The notes below the pieces were generated by a model. That model ran no database searches. It worked only from the letters and a program-made list of their open reading frames with translations, and was not told the DNA's origin. The translations under genes were made by a program, and so were the position numbers. DNA of 64,000 nt, taken from the NCBI GenBank assembly GCA_963995505.1, contig OZ023183.1, forward strand, positions 16,736,671 to 16,800,670, written 5' to 3'. Source of the stretch: Hypericum androsaemum (Eukaryota; Streptophyta; Magnoliopsida; Malpighiales; Hypericaceae). Positions 34,073 to 45,015 of this stretch are shown one piece after another; the stretch's first letter is position 1; each line of letters begins with the position of its first letter.

Positions 34073-35553
34073 TGAAAGGAATGATTTTTACACCCCTCTT
34101 GCGATAAAGAGTAAGTAAGGGATTGTCGTCCCACAAGGACTAAATTGTAGGCCACAAATACGACTCGACCACTAGTTTAAGACTACAAGTAATAGATTTG
34201 TCAATTCCAAATACGAGTTGGTTACTACAACGACTAAACTAGAAGATGATTTAAACAATAAAAGAAAGAGTGAGCTTGGCACCAATGACACCTAGATAAC
34301 CAAATGGCCAATGAGGTTTATTAAGTTCATGTTATGGTCCGGATGTTTCTAAAGCAACTAATCAATGCTCCCACTATTAATTAGTCTAAATCAATTATTA
34401 ATTAAGCTTAATTAAACTAATTATACTCTCGTAACTAATTAGCTACCTAATCTAACTAATTACCAATTATAACCATTACCCTTTGGACAACTAACCACCT
34501 AATGAGATCCCTCATCAAAAGGCAACTAATTAACTAGTTAAATAGTCTATTAATCCTAATTTCTCATGATGATTAGCATTAATTATATTCATAATTAAGG
34601 TAATCAAGCAAGATTAAGTATTAAACTCATTAACTAGTTCACAAACCATAGCATTTTAACCCCACTAAACCATAGGCTAAATAGATGCTATCAAGGCACC
34701 AAACCCACTAATCAACTACTCACACATATCAACTACACAACTAAATACATCCATTAAATAAAGCAAGTAAACCATGAACATAAAAGAGAGGGTCAAAGAA
34801 AGCTCAAGATAATCTTCAAAGCTTCCAAAAGTTCTCCTTCAAGTTCTCTACAAGCTCCAACAATGGTGAGCCAAGTTCTCTTCCAAAAGTGAAAAGTGAG
34901 TGGAGTGGGTGAGTGAGTTTAGGAAAAATATCTAAGTTCTAAGAGTTCTAAGTTGGCTTGCAAGGAAAGCCAATGACTATTTATACAAAAATTCTCAACT
35001 CAAACTAATTAAACTATTCCTAAAGCTTCAGCCATGGACAATCCCGAAATGGGCCCAAAATGGTTCATGATTTTCGGCCCATCTCGGCTGGGCAAGTTCT
35101 CAGATTTGAAGCTTGATTTTGGACATAATTTTCACTTTTTTAGACTCCGAACTTGAAGAAGACCATTAGAGACAAAATTTTAGCCACATATGTTTTCTTT
35201 TCAGAACCGCCTCACTCGTCTCCATCAGACTTTGTATGCAAAAGTTATCTTTATTTGAGTCACTCGAGGTCAGTCTATCTAATGTTATCGAGGTCCCGAT
35301 CGTACACCATTCTTCACGGCTGATCCAATCGTCTTTGACACGATCCGAGGTGCACCAATATTCTCCTTGCATCTCCACAAAGTCTCCTAGCAATAAACAC
35401 GAATAAAATGTAATGAAAATTACAAGAACTATACTAAAACATTCAAAGCAAGAATATGACATTACATCAATACATAACAAACAAGAATACTAGAAACAAC
35501 GAAAAACTAACACTAAAACATACATAGATGATAGAGTATTTCTGCACTCATCA
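34073..35553. mobile_element. Probable solo LTR (1,481 bp)
   Basis: Starts TGAAAGG and ends CTCATCA (TG...CA ends), with a perfect 5 bp direct repeat, ACCGC, at 34068-34072 and 35554-35558. No internal direct repeat, primer site or coding region is seen, so a solo LTR of a large-LTR retrotransposon is the simplest reading. The early segment GGGATTGTCGTCCCACAAGG is reminiscent of gypsy-type or LARD LTRs, but I do not assign a family. Confidence 0.72.
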
Positions 35554-35869
35554 ACCGCTATGGGGCTGACCGGTAGGGCGGCCACACTCCTCCCTAGTAT
35601 TCCCCGGGGGTTGGTCTCCGTCAACCTCCCCTCCATTAGACTTTGTTTATTTATTGCTTTCTTGTTCTTGTCTATTTTGTGCGTCTCTAAAATAAGCTTT
35701 GAAAATAAATAAATCTGAAGAGAAAGAGCTAGCTCTCTTCGTTTCAATCTCGAGTTAGCTATGGCCAGCTTGGTGAAACTGCCCTCGGACGTCCTGCAAA
35801 AATATAGAACTAGCCCCGCCGCTTAGTTTCCTGCAAGCCTTCAACTTCCACCTCCGTTTACTCATTTTA

Positions 35870-36095
35870 CCCTTCCAAGCGGTTCTACTTGAGGAAGTCG
35901 CTTCTCTCGGCTCCGCTGCTCCCCTTCAACCTGCACCGGTTCCCAGCACCGACACATGGCACCCGGCCCTCAAAGGGACCACGCGCATCTCTACCGTGCC
36001 CATCGAGCACGCGCCGCTCGCCCCAGACTTCGACTTCCGCCAGGAGATCTCTCGCCTCGCTTCCCTCCACTCCCGCTTCTCCTCGAGGAACCTAA
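35870..36095 (+). pseudogene. GC-rich coding-like fragment, unidentified
   Basis: One frame on the plus strand reads as a clean hydrophilic protein (TWHPALKGTTRISTVPIEHA, then DFDFRQEISRLASLHSRFSS) until a stop near 36100. It has much higher GC than the DNA on either side. It abuts the TFIIA-gamma intron remnant. The start is not clear, and I do not recognise the family. Possibly a first-exon fragment of another gene placed here by rearrangement. Confidence 0.4.
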
Positions 36096-36257
36096 GAGTA
36101 TAATAAAATCAAATTTTGGAGAATTTTTAATCGATTTTCGTAAGACAGGGGTTGAGTATCGAATAAGCCAAACACCAGGGTTTGGGTTTGAGAGTAATTA
36201 TCCCAAAAGAAAAAGAAGAAGAGCAAGAAAAGTGAAGAGAATAAATGAGAGGGAAAC

Positions 36258-36386
36258 CTTATCGAACTGGAAGAGGATATTGATGGCGAGCTGGGGAGGG
36301 AGGGTCCCGGCCTCCACCATCTCGTCCAGTGCCTCCGTCAAGCACATCCCTATCGTCGACCTCCTGTACAACTCGAACGACGCCAT
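36258..36386 (-). pseudogene. TFIIA-gamma (TFIIA small subunit) first exon only
   Basis: Encodes the first 43 residues of the general transcription factor IIA small subunit: MASFELYRRSTIGMCLTEAL, DEMVEAGTLPPQLAINILFQ, FDK. These are family-diagnostic. The exon ends AAG|GTTTCC, a usable donor, and the following frame runs into hydrophobic intron translation. The rest of the protein (about 60 residues, including the CDNVW...LQDA region) is not found anywhere downstream to 33000. Downstream DNA becomes unrelated by about 36110, and a solo LTR follows. The gene is therefore truncated, or its remaining exons lie far away. A TATA box is present upstream. Confidence 0.85.
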
Positions 36387-36615
36387 CTCTCTCTTGGATC
36401 TGCCAACAACGAAGTGATTAACCATCTTTTTTATCAGCGGACTGCGTAGATTGATCGTTTAGGGTTACTGGTTGGTTACATGAGAAACGACGCCGGATCT
36501 TTCGTCGGAGGAGAGGCTCTCAGATTCGGTTGCTTGGGTTTGAAGGTTTGGTGATCGAGGGAGGGAGGGAGAAGAGGTTTCAGAGCTTTTATTTCTGAGC
36601 GTTCAAGAATCAGGA

Positions 36616-36623
36616 TTTATATA
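36616..36623 (-). promoter_or_regulatory. TATA box of the TFIIA-gamma fragment
   Basis: TATATAAA on the minus strand, about 230 bp upstream of the start codon. The intervening 36387-36600 would be leader and core promoter, so the fragment keeps its own promoter. Confidence 0.55.
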
Positions 36624-36659
36624 CGAGCGTGCGCGAGCGCGCGCCTTCGGAGATTTCTT

Positions 36660-37126
36660 TTTCTTGTATATTGTGATTTTACGATTTTACCCCGCATGAC
36701 GGTATGTAGAAGATCCCCGGCCCAATATTGGGACTAATTATCTTGATTACTACTTATTTACGGGCCCAAATCCCAGGTTTTTCTTTGTTGGATACTTGTG
36801 AAGTTGGTTGTTAACCGAAATTTGGGAACAGTCGTAAAATATTTATTGGAAATTTTTTTTTTCTTTCAAAACTTTTACATTAAATTTTAATTTGAATTGA
36901 TTGGATTTGTAGTATAAATGAAAAAAATTAAAGCAGGTGACCAACATTTTCAACAACAAAAAAGTCCACAATTTTTATTAAATAAATATTAGCTATTGTC
37001 CTACAAAAATACCATATAAATCGAATCGTCTCGTCAAAGTCTCGGAACATTACAATAAAGTCAAAATTTCTTAATTAATCGTTCTGATAACTTAATATCA
37101 TATAGTTTGTATAATTAAAAACGAAC
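36660..37126. other. AT-rich intergenic spacer
   Basis: No gene or repeat recognised between the TFIIA-gamma promoter and the Pack-MULE. Confidence 0.5.
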
Positions 37127-38257
37127 GGGTTATTGCCATCAGATCCCTGGCTTATGCCATAACTAAGTCTAGGGTCTCTGCTATTCAAAATATTATTTTG
37201 CCGTCCCTATTTTTTGAAAAATGTTGGCCTTGAGTCCCTGACTGATGTCATCACTCAATTTTCTCTTTTTTTTTGTCATGTGAAATAACATTTATACCCT
37301 CAGACAAAAACAAAAAATATATTTCCGTCAACCTTGGAACACCTCAAGAACAACAACTCAACCCAGAAAACAAACACCATTACAACTTCAACGAATCATC
37401 TTGAACAATAACTCCAGAACTCATCTGAAGCATACCCATCCAAAGAACCCAGTAACCATCTACAAAACCAAAGATCAAAAACCGCAAAACTAAAGCGGGT
37501 TCTCGTCGGCGAGGCGGCGCCTCGGCCATGGGCGAATCCAGTTCGACCAAGTGGGTTCAGTCATCTTCATCTTCAATTGGGCTCAGCCATGACAGCTTCA
37601 ATTGGGATTGAGCAAAATCTGCCCCTCTTGACCAAAAACCTTAACGTCGAACGACTTCCTCTGAGGCTCGAACACGCCAGAGAATCCCTCGTTCTTCGAC
37701 GCAGTGAACGACTGCGTCTGCCAGAGCTCCGGGAAGAATGACCCTGACCCCAACGAAGACGAGTTGTTCGGGGGCTTAAAGATGGCCTTGAGGGTAGCGG
37801 CAGCGATGCTGGTGGTGATCGATGGTGATTTTCGAGAGGCGGAGGAGTTGGGGTCGAGGACGGCGAGGCACTCGCAGAGGCATGAGGGGCAGAAGCCGGT
37901 GAAGTGCTCGTCTGCGAAGAAGGATTTTAGCTTTTTTCTGGGAGAGAGTGGGAAGCAATTTCTAGTTTTGGTGTTCTGGTTTTTTGGAGAGAGGCGGAGG
38001 ATCTTTTTGGTTGAATTTTTTTTTTTTGATTTTGATTTTCATAGTGTTCTTTGAGAGGTTGGAGATAGTAATTTTTTGTTTTGTGGAAGGGTAAAAAGGT
38101 CATTCACATGCAAAAAATAAAAAAATGATGACTGGTGTCAACTAGTGACCCGAGACCAACATTTTTACAGAAAATAGGGATGACAAAATAATATTTTGAA
38201 TAACAAAAATCCTAACTTTAGTTATGACATAATCCAAAGAGTTAAGGGTAATTATCC
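37127..38257. mobile_element. Pack-MULE carrying an OCTOPUS-like (DUF740) fragment
   Basis: Terminal inverted repeats of about 130 bp: the left starts GGGTTATTGCC and the right ends GGTAATTATCC. Long shared landmarks are ATAACTAA, TATTCAAAATATTATTTTG and AATGTTGG. The flanks show only an approximate 9 bp duplication (TAAAAACGA versus TAAAAATAA), so the ends are good to a few bases. The interior contains a GC-rich captured gene piece; no transposase. Confidence 0.82.
37596..37945 (-). pseudogene. Captured OCTOPUS/OPS-like (DUF740) gene fragment
   Basis: An open minus-strand frame contains FTGFCPSCLCECLAVLD, then ATLKAIFKPP, then FFPEL, ASKNEGFSGVFEPQRKSFDV. These follow the order of the plant DUF740 family (OCTOPUS and OPS-like proteins, membrane-associated regulators of phloem differentiation). 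The family's N-terminal Cys pairs (CPSCLCE) are intact. It corresponds to about 100 residues from the N-terminal part and stops at a TGA near 37596. The N-terminus before the Cys motif is not homologous, so the start is lost. It lies inside the MULE and is inferred to be a transduplicated fragment. Confidence 0.83.
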
Positions 38258-38632
38258 TAAAAATAATCAACATTTTTATCCATGTATTATCAGGCAAATG
38301 CAAATAATCCGTTTTTTTAATAATAAGGATGACTCCTCCTTTTCCTTTTCTCCAAATTGACCGGCCTAAAGTTAAGGCCAAAACTTATATATAATATAGT
38401 ACCTTTTTTTAGGTAGTCTCTTCACTTTTTAATTTCTCTCCTGCCCAGAAACAGGCGGTGGACAGCAATTTCCCCCAAATAAAAATTTCAAAAAGAAAAG
38501 AAAAAGAAAACAAGATCCTTTCGCGCCTTGATCTCTTTCGTATATTAACCGCCAGGAGATTCTTCTCGTTTAACTTTCTATTTCGGGAATTTTCGCGCGG
38601 GTTCGGGGGAAATTAGGGCGGGAAAGAAGGGG

Positions 38633-40081
38633 ATGGAGGAACAGTTCGTACTTAGGGTTCCGCCTTCGCTGGCGGAGCGATTGGGCCGGTTACTAAGCGA
38701 GAGCACCTCTAATCCCGATGAGCAGGAACTTGACCTCTCTTTCTCCGGTACCGGCTCGGGCTAGTTACTTCCTAGATTCCTTGTCGCTTCTTGTCGTTTC
38801 CGGTTATGGTTTTTAGGTAACGGAATCGTGTTCCGCAAGTGCTTTTAGGGTTCCTGGTGCTGAATTGTGGTGGTGATATCAAAGAGAGATTTTTTTGCTT
38901 GTTAACGAATCGTGTTTCACCTAATGCACAAGGCGTAGATAGGAATTGACGGAGGTCCAGCGTTCAATCCTCTCGGATGCATTTTTTTTATTTTCCTTTT
39001 GACTGGATCAGCAAGATTTCTTGTGCTTGATGAATCAAATCTTTTGCTGTGGTTGTTTTAATTGATGTTCAGAGGATGGAAGAAGTGGAACGTTTGTCGT
39101 CGGAGGCGATCGATTCCCTGCATCTCTTCTTGATCTCCCCTGTTGTGGAGTCCTTCAAAACATATGATGATTGTTCCCTGGTAAAAACTGCAGATATTGG
39201 TCAGGTAGGTTCAAGATTGTTTAGGCGAATAAGTAAGTCGTTGGGTGGAATTGTATTTTAAATGGCTAGGTATTCATTCAATCTGACAGATGATTATGGT
39301 TAGAGAATCTGGTGATGCTGCTCCAGATGTGGTGGAGTACAGACATGGTCTCACTCCCCACATGAGGGATGCCCGGAAGCGCAGATTTTGGAGGGAGCCT
39401 GACCTCAATGTATGACCTGCATCACGAATCCTTTAATATTGTCATTTAACTTCATTTTGTTGTTTTACTGTGTTCTCATGATGCTGTTTTTCATTTCTGC
39501 AGCCCGAACTTGTTCAACGTGTTGAGAGGGATCTGGTGAACATAATGAAAGGTGGAACTGTCGAAAATGCTGATATCCTTTAAATCGAAAATATTAGTGG
39601 TAAATGATTAAAGTTTCTCACACCTTAGGCTCGTGCAAGTGGCAGAGTCAAGATGATAACTTTTAGTGTTGGGGTTTGTGTAAGACTGTTATTGTTTTCT
39701 GCACATGCACGCGTTGAAGTTAACCTATGCTATTCTCTGTGTTTGATTTCCATAGTTAGGCTTCAGTATATGCATGGAATTTTGCCTGATAAACCTGGTT
39801 AGGTAACCTGGAGTTCTATAAATGACTTTATTCTCGATGCCTAACCTGTGGCTAAGCATTTCTGATTTTGGAATGTTGAGCTGTTGCTTGCTCGTCATGT
39901 TTGTTGAGAAGTCCTTAGCTTAATTATACATATGAATGAGCATCAGGAAGATGCCGAGAAGAAGTCTCGCATGAGTAACAAGAAAGTAGGTGCTCCTGCA
40001 CCTGAAGTGAAGCCTGATGTTCCGGAGACAGTAGCTAATACGAAGGAGCCCGAAAGGAGTGAATCTGATGACTCCATGTAA
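38633..40081 (+). CDS. TAF7: TFIID subunit TAF7, five exons, with one U12 AT-AC intron and a one-base frameshift in exon 2
   Basis: TAF7 is a subunit of TFIID in RNA polymerase II pre-initiation. Exons: 38633-38747, 39073-39204, 39300-39419, 39503-39572, 39930-40081, about 195 residues when read through, close to the plant protein. Diagnostic stretches: MEEQFVLRVPPSLAERL; EDGRSGTFVVGGDRFPASLL; VVESFKTYDDCSLVKTADIG; EYRHGLTP, ARKRR; PDLNPELVQRVERDL. Exon 2 has an extra C in a four-C run at 39137-39140. Without it the reading continues into VVESFKTYDD; with it, translation stops at 39165 after about 69 residues. The fourth intron (39573-39929) starts ATATCCTTT and ends TTATAC with a TCCTTAGC branch-like motif, i.e. 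U12 AT-AC. It is either a functional gene with a sequence error or a recently broken copy. Confidence 0.93.
38900..38990 (+). repeat. Possible SINE remnant in TAF7 intron 1
   Basis: The stretch AAGGCGTAGATAGG ... GTCCAGCGTTCAATCC followed by a T-run resembles degenerate A and B boxes of a tRNA-derived SINE. No target duplication was found. Confidence 0.35.
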
Positions 40082-41210
40082 TAGATTGTTGATTCAAAAT
40101 GTTGTACATGAAAATGGCTGGTGAGTAGCATGCTAAAATTCTGGATACTAATTATTATATTATATCCATCCGTATTCGATCTGGGCAATTCCCTGGTTCC
40201 TTCTGCATGTATATGTGAGTTTTTGTGTCTACTTCTTCCTTGTAGTTGCTTGGAAAGCGGCTACTATTATCTCTACATGCTTCGTGGGATATAGGCAGTT
40301 CATCTTTAGTGGGAAATTTTCTCGATCCCAATGTCGCATTTAGGGCTCAAGCTCACGCGACGACCACAATTTATTACTCTCACAATTTAGAGAAGAATCA
40401 CACCAGCACGAGACGTGGGAGCACACAGTCATGCAAACCCGATGCGGCATCTTCAAATAGAAGAACCTCTCTGTTTTGCGACGAGATCCAGCCAGTAGCT
40501 TCACCTCCACCACTGGAGCCGTCAACGGGAAAAATCGCCTCCCCGGTAAAGTATCTTCTGGCCCTTGTAATGTAACTTCCGCCGGATATTGACTATCCAA
40601 TTTTTGTTTACCGTAAGTTGTTTTTTACTATAAATAAGCACTTTTTCCATCACGGAATATATCTTTGGATGCTTGTTTGATTCCAGTAAAACAATTTTCT
40701 GGGAAAACATATTATGACTAATTAAGCGGATTCTTAATATTTACTTGAAATGTGGGATTGCAGACTAAGAAACTAGCCGGGGAGGATTGAGAAAGAAGCG
40801 GCAGAATCTGACCGGCAGGAGTCTAAGGTTGAAGCTGGCGATGAAGCTTAAAGTACCAAGAAGAAGCTTGACAAGACTATGTGAACCTTTGCTAGTACGT
40901 GTTGCGAAAACTTGTAATCATCATCTATTAGGTGATCTGCAAATAGTAAGCAGCATTCAGTAGTACTGCATGTATCTAACAGCATTCAGTAGTTGCTCTA
41001 GATGATTATAGATAATCATCATCTATAATCTTTATTCGATAGACATTCCTTAGGATCTGTGTTCTGTAGTAGTACTGCATGTATCTAACAGCATTCAGTA
41101 GTTGCTCTAGATTTTATCAATCCATCACCATCAACCTTTCTTATTTAGTGGTTATTTTTATCTTCATTCTGCCTACAATTGCCCGCATTTGATTGAGTGC
41201 ATTTAAAGCT
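40082..41210. other. TAF7 3' flank and intergenic spacer
   Basis: An open frame at 40246-40575 (109 codons) is protein-like in composition, but no family is recognised. A short coding-like piece (EKEAAESDRQESKVEAGDEA) occurs near 40788. Either could be a small unknown gene. The region also contains a direct repeat (see repeat entry). Confidence 0.35.
40950..41112 (+). repeat. Direct duplication of ~44 bp
   Basis: TAGTACTGCATGTATCTAAC followed by AGCATTCAGTAGTTGCTCTA occurs near 40960 and again near 41069, about 109 bp apart. Confidence 0.85.
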
Positions 41211-44200
41211 TCATGTCGCGGTTGCGTCGGGGCAATGACCGTTTGGTGGTGCTTCAAGTCGGATGTAGTCGTACATAACTCCCTCAAAAGCGTTCGTGGC
41301 CATGGCTTGAGTCAGGTAAATTGTATTATCCCCCTCCACAAGCTGATGTCCCGGCACGTCTACATTGTACAGCCTGTAGAGTCCATGGATGCCGTGCCTC
41401 ATGATTGTGTTATCATGCCCTATTACTCCAGTTGAGAACAGGGGAGAGCCCGCGCCATTCCCGTTAACACGAACCTTCAAAATCCAGGTTCAAACGAGAC
41501 AGTTACTATCTTCGCGTATTCGACCCGAAGAAAGCTGATACTGTTGGAAGTTCATACCTGCAGTTCAGCAACATTTGCAGTGGCCAGTGCCAATCGGAGC
41601 TTGTACGTTCCTGTACGGTCCAGATAGTCTAGTCCGAACTTGATCTGCCATGTCGTCGCTTGGTATCCGTCATCATCCTTCTTCCTGCAACGGCGCCAAT
41701 TGAGGAAGAACATAATTCATAGTTCCATGGAGCATATAGAACCCTGTAGGTTGTGTTTTGCTCTGCCAGACGAACTAATGAACTAACCTGGTCACATGGG
41801 CGAAGAACCAATCTGTCTTACAGTCACTAGTCCCAACAGTGTAAACCAAATCCTGATCCGGGTACAACTCCGCGTACCTCTCCCATAGTCCGTACTGCCG
41901 GAACCTGGCAAGCGAAAAGAACAGACCATTAGTGTCTCAACGGAGTCGAGATTGCAGTTATCGCCAGGAAGAAGTCCCTATGGACTCTGATAGGTTGGTA
42001 CTTGCTATTGTGAAGTCTTGAAAGCTGTAGAGGCAACCAACCTGTCAGGGTGATTAACGTAAAGTTTGTTGATGTACTTGGGATCTGGATCAGGTACGAA
42101 GAACTCTGCAGCTGAACGGTCAGGAACACCGATTTCCCACAATGTCGGCCCGTCTCTCGGAGGCTCGTAAACAAGATCGCCAAGGTCAATGTTGCAACCT
42201 GATTGTGGTTTGGCTCGTTTAAAAGTTATGCAAGCATCATCAAATGGAGGTGTTTTGTGTCAATAGATAATTTGATGATTGAAGAACCTGGCACTATGGA
42301 GATTGCAGCATCGCATTTGTAGTCTCCGATCAAACCAGGAACATACGAGTACAGATTGTAGTCGCTGGCTCGTATTCCGGGGATTGAGAAAAACCCGTCT
42401 GCATCTGTTTCGGTCCAGAACTGGTAACCCTGAGAACGGAAGTTTGTTTCAGGCGCATATAAACAGTAATATGCTGTCAAAGCGGTGGATGCAGATTGAA
42501 GCAGCAGGGTTGGCTTTCATTGCTTAGGAACTACAGTTTGACTCGGGGGAACAGCCGAACGAGTACTACTTTCCCGCAGGCCTCTGGGAAGTTTAAAGGG
42601 CCTATGGATCAAGACTACTGTTAATTTGTTGCTCTTTTATATGAATCAAGTGGTTTTCACTCACCTTGCTTTCTGTTTGCCAAGATCCAACTTCCCCCGG
42701 TGCTGCTAAGCCAACGTAAGCACCGCTCGCTGGCATGTCAAACACATATGCATACCTGCAATGCTTGGTAGATTAACACAAACAAGTTATGGTTTCAGGA
42801 TGATTACATTTTGGTTGAGCAGACAATTTGTAGTTTTGAACCTGTCTCTGACTAGTAACCTTCCGGTGACACAACCGCGTTGATCAGGCCCTGGAAAGTC
42901 TTCAGAAGCTGGGAAACTGTAAGGCCAGCTTTTGACTTCTGTGATCATCTGAAGAGGGCAGAGAAAAAAGTTGGTTAGTATGACTTCTGCATAGGTGCAG
43001 TTCTTAGCTTCTTAGGCTCAGACCTGTGTTTTCGCATCCTCCCAAAGCGAGAGAGGGTCGCTTCCATCATCTAACAGGGTGTTCAGGTAGAAAAAGACGG
43101 GTCCGAAAACTTTCTTCCATGGCTCACCTGCCTTGAATTTCAATACCATATCCTCGCCTGCATAGTGCGCACTTAGGAACATCTGCAATTTTATCGGCGT
43201 ACAGGTTGGTACCGGAAGCTTAACGAATAAAGTTGATACAAGCCATCACAATGCCAACTCTTACAGCAAGATTGATAGGACCGACGTGAGAGGTAAGGTT
43301 CTGTTTCAGCAATCCACCAGATCGGAACTCGTTGCTTGGTGTGATCTGCCAGAAACCAACAGAAGGTTGGGAGGAGGATATCCAACCATGGACCCGAAGA
43401 TCTTTGTTCTCGCACGAGTACTGGTACTTGTCATCCACCTGCTCTTTCAATTCAGCATTAAACACAACTGTAGTCTTAAAATGAGCTCCTCGAAAAGATC
43501 AATGCCAGGCCGACTTCGGCAGTAATGTCAAGCACTCGAAGGCGAAGAGTTGCCTCACCTCTCCTTTAAATTCTGGCTCGACAGGATCGACGAGCAACAC
43601 AGCTTCAGGATAAACAAGTTCTTTTCCCCTTTTTGGCAACCTGTCCTCTGGCAGAGGCATGAACCTTTGCCTGTCATCTGCTACAGCCATATAGTGAAAT
43701 CTGTAATTGCAAGATACCGGATATATGAGCATATTGTTCCATTATTGGCTTTGAAGATAGGTTGAAGAGTTGCACTTGATGAAAATTCTTTCAGTTTCAC
43801 ATCAAACCAACAAAAGAATCTGGTATTTGATGACATTTAACAGAGACCCTATGAGTTAAATTTCGTGATTCGGTTCGGTTAACGAATTTCGTAGATTAAC
43901 CCATATAGGCTTGTATGACATAAGCTTAAATGGAGTAGTCTATGGGATAGAGAAACGAAGATTGGCCTACTTGTCTTTTCTTAGCTTGAAGACAATTCTT
44001 GTCTGAGGAAGGTTGAAAGCAGGCCATTCCTTCAAATGCTCATAGATTGCATAGGAATAGAAACCCGAGGAGTTGCGAAGCATGATGAACCTGCAGAAGT
44101 AGCAATAAGAATACATCAACTCTGTCGCAGGCCGAGCGATTTTCGGCCTCTTCGTTTCCACCTTGCATATTCATGATTACCTCTTGTCTATGTTTAGAGG

Positions 44201-44901
44201 AGCCAACTCTCCCTCTTGTGATGCATCCCACGTTCTTGTGAATGAGATCTCTACCTGCTCCTCATTTTCAACTACAACTTTAAAGCTTGTTCCTCTGATC
44301 CTGTACTTATAAAGCACATGCTTAATTCATGTCAAGAGAACTTTAACCATGATTAAAAGTCTATGAGATGGATTCAATATCATAGGCTAGGCCTGCTTGA
44401 AGAAAGATGTGAAGGTGACAAGTTCTTCTTACTGAAAATCTGTTCCGGTCGTCCCCGTACTTCCTTCTTTACTCCAAACAAGGTCCCAGTACCTGCAGAT
44501 TTATACATAAATAGGTATCAGAAGTTAGGATCAATCCCTTCTCTGCAACCGAATTGCAGCAGTCTTGTGTACCTCTGCAAAATCCAAAGCTGGCTACAGT
44601 TTAAGATCAAGGAGGATTGCAAAAGATAAAATGATCTCTTACCCTCTATTTGTCTCATCATTACGAACTTCGAGCAAATTTTCGATGCCGTTGTACTGAA
44701 CTCCAGTGACATTTCCATCTGGTTTTGATAGTGTAACTTGGACTATTCCATTCTCCAGTACCACCTGCATGCATCATCATCAGTTTTAAAAGAAATTGGA
44801 TCACTAGTAGGATACTTGATCCAAAGAAGAACCCGAAAAGGCGGGGTGTTTTCGATTACATGATGTTCCTGGATATGCAGAACCACCCCTTGGCTAGCCA
44901 T
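41211..44901 (-). CDS. Rhamnogalacturonate lyase (PL4) copy A, 15 exons, complete
   Basis: Cleaves the rhamnose-galacturonate backbone of rhamnogalacturonan I by beta-elimination. Exons in order: 44901-44860, 44764-44643, 44492-44433, 44300-44181, 44090-43971, 43700-43559, 43438-43265, 43182-43024, 42948-42842, 42755-42665, 42429-42288, 42198-42042, 41904-41788, 41684-41558, 41474-41211; 1,944 nt, 647 residues. Hallmarks: [112 protein letters not shown], then an Fn3-like part ([20 protein letters not shown]) and a carbohydrate-binding-like end ([32 protein letters not shown]). The model starts [14 protein letters not shown] with no signal peptide, unlike copy B. A TATATATATA stretch lies at about 45002-45015. 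An intron within the DDKYQYS region (43558-43439) is absent from copy B. Confidence 0.95.
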
Positions 44902-45001
44902 GAAAATTGCTGACTTCTTAAGAGTAGGAAAAAAGGTACTTAACAAATTCTTAGTGGAAATGGTAGTTGGGAAGCTATATTGTACATATGTGTGTGTGTG
45001 T

Positions 45002-45015
45002 GTATATATATATAG
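45002..45015 (-). promoter_or_regulatory. TATA-like stretch upstream of lyase copy A
   Basis: A (TG)n run then (TA)n at 44991-45015 reads as TATATATATA on the minus strand, about 100 bp upstream of the start codon. Given its microsatellite nature this is tentative. Confidence 0.4.
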
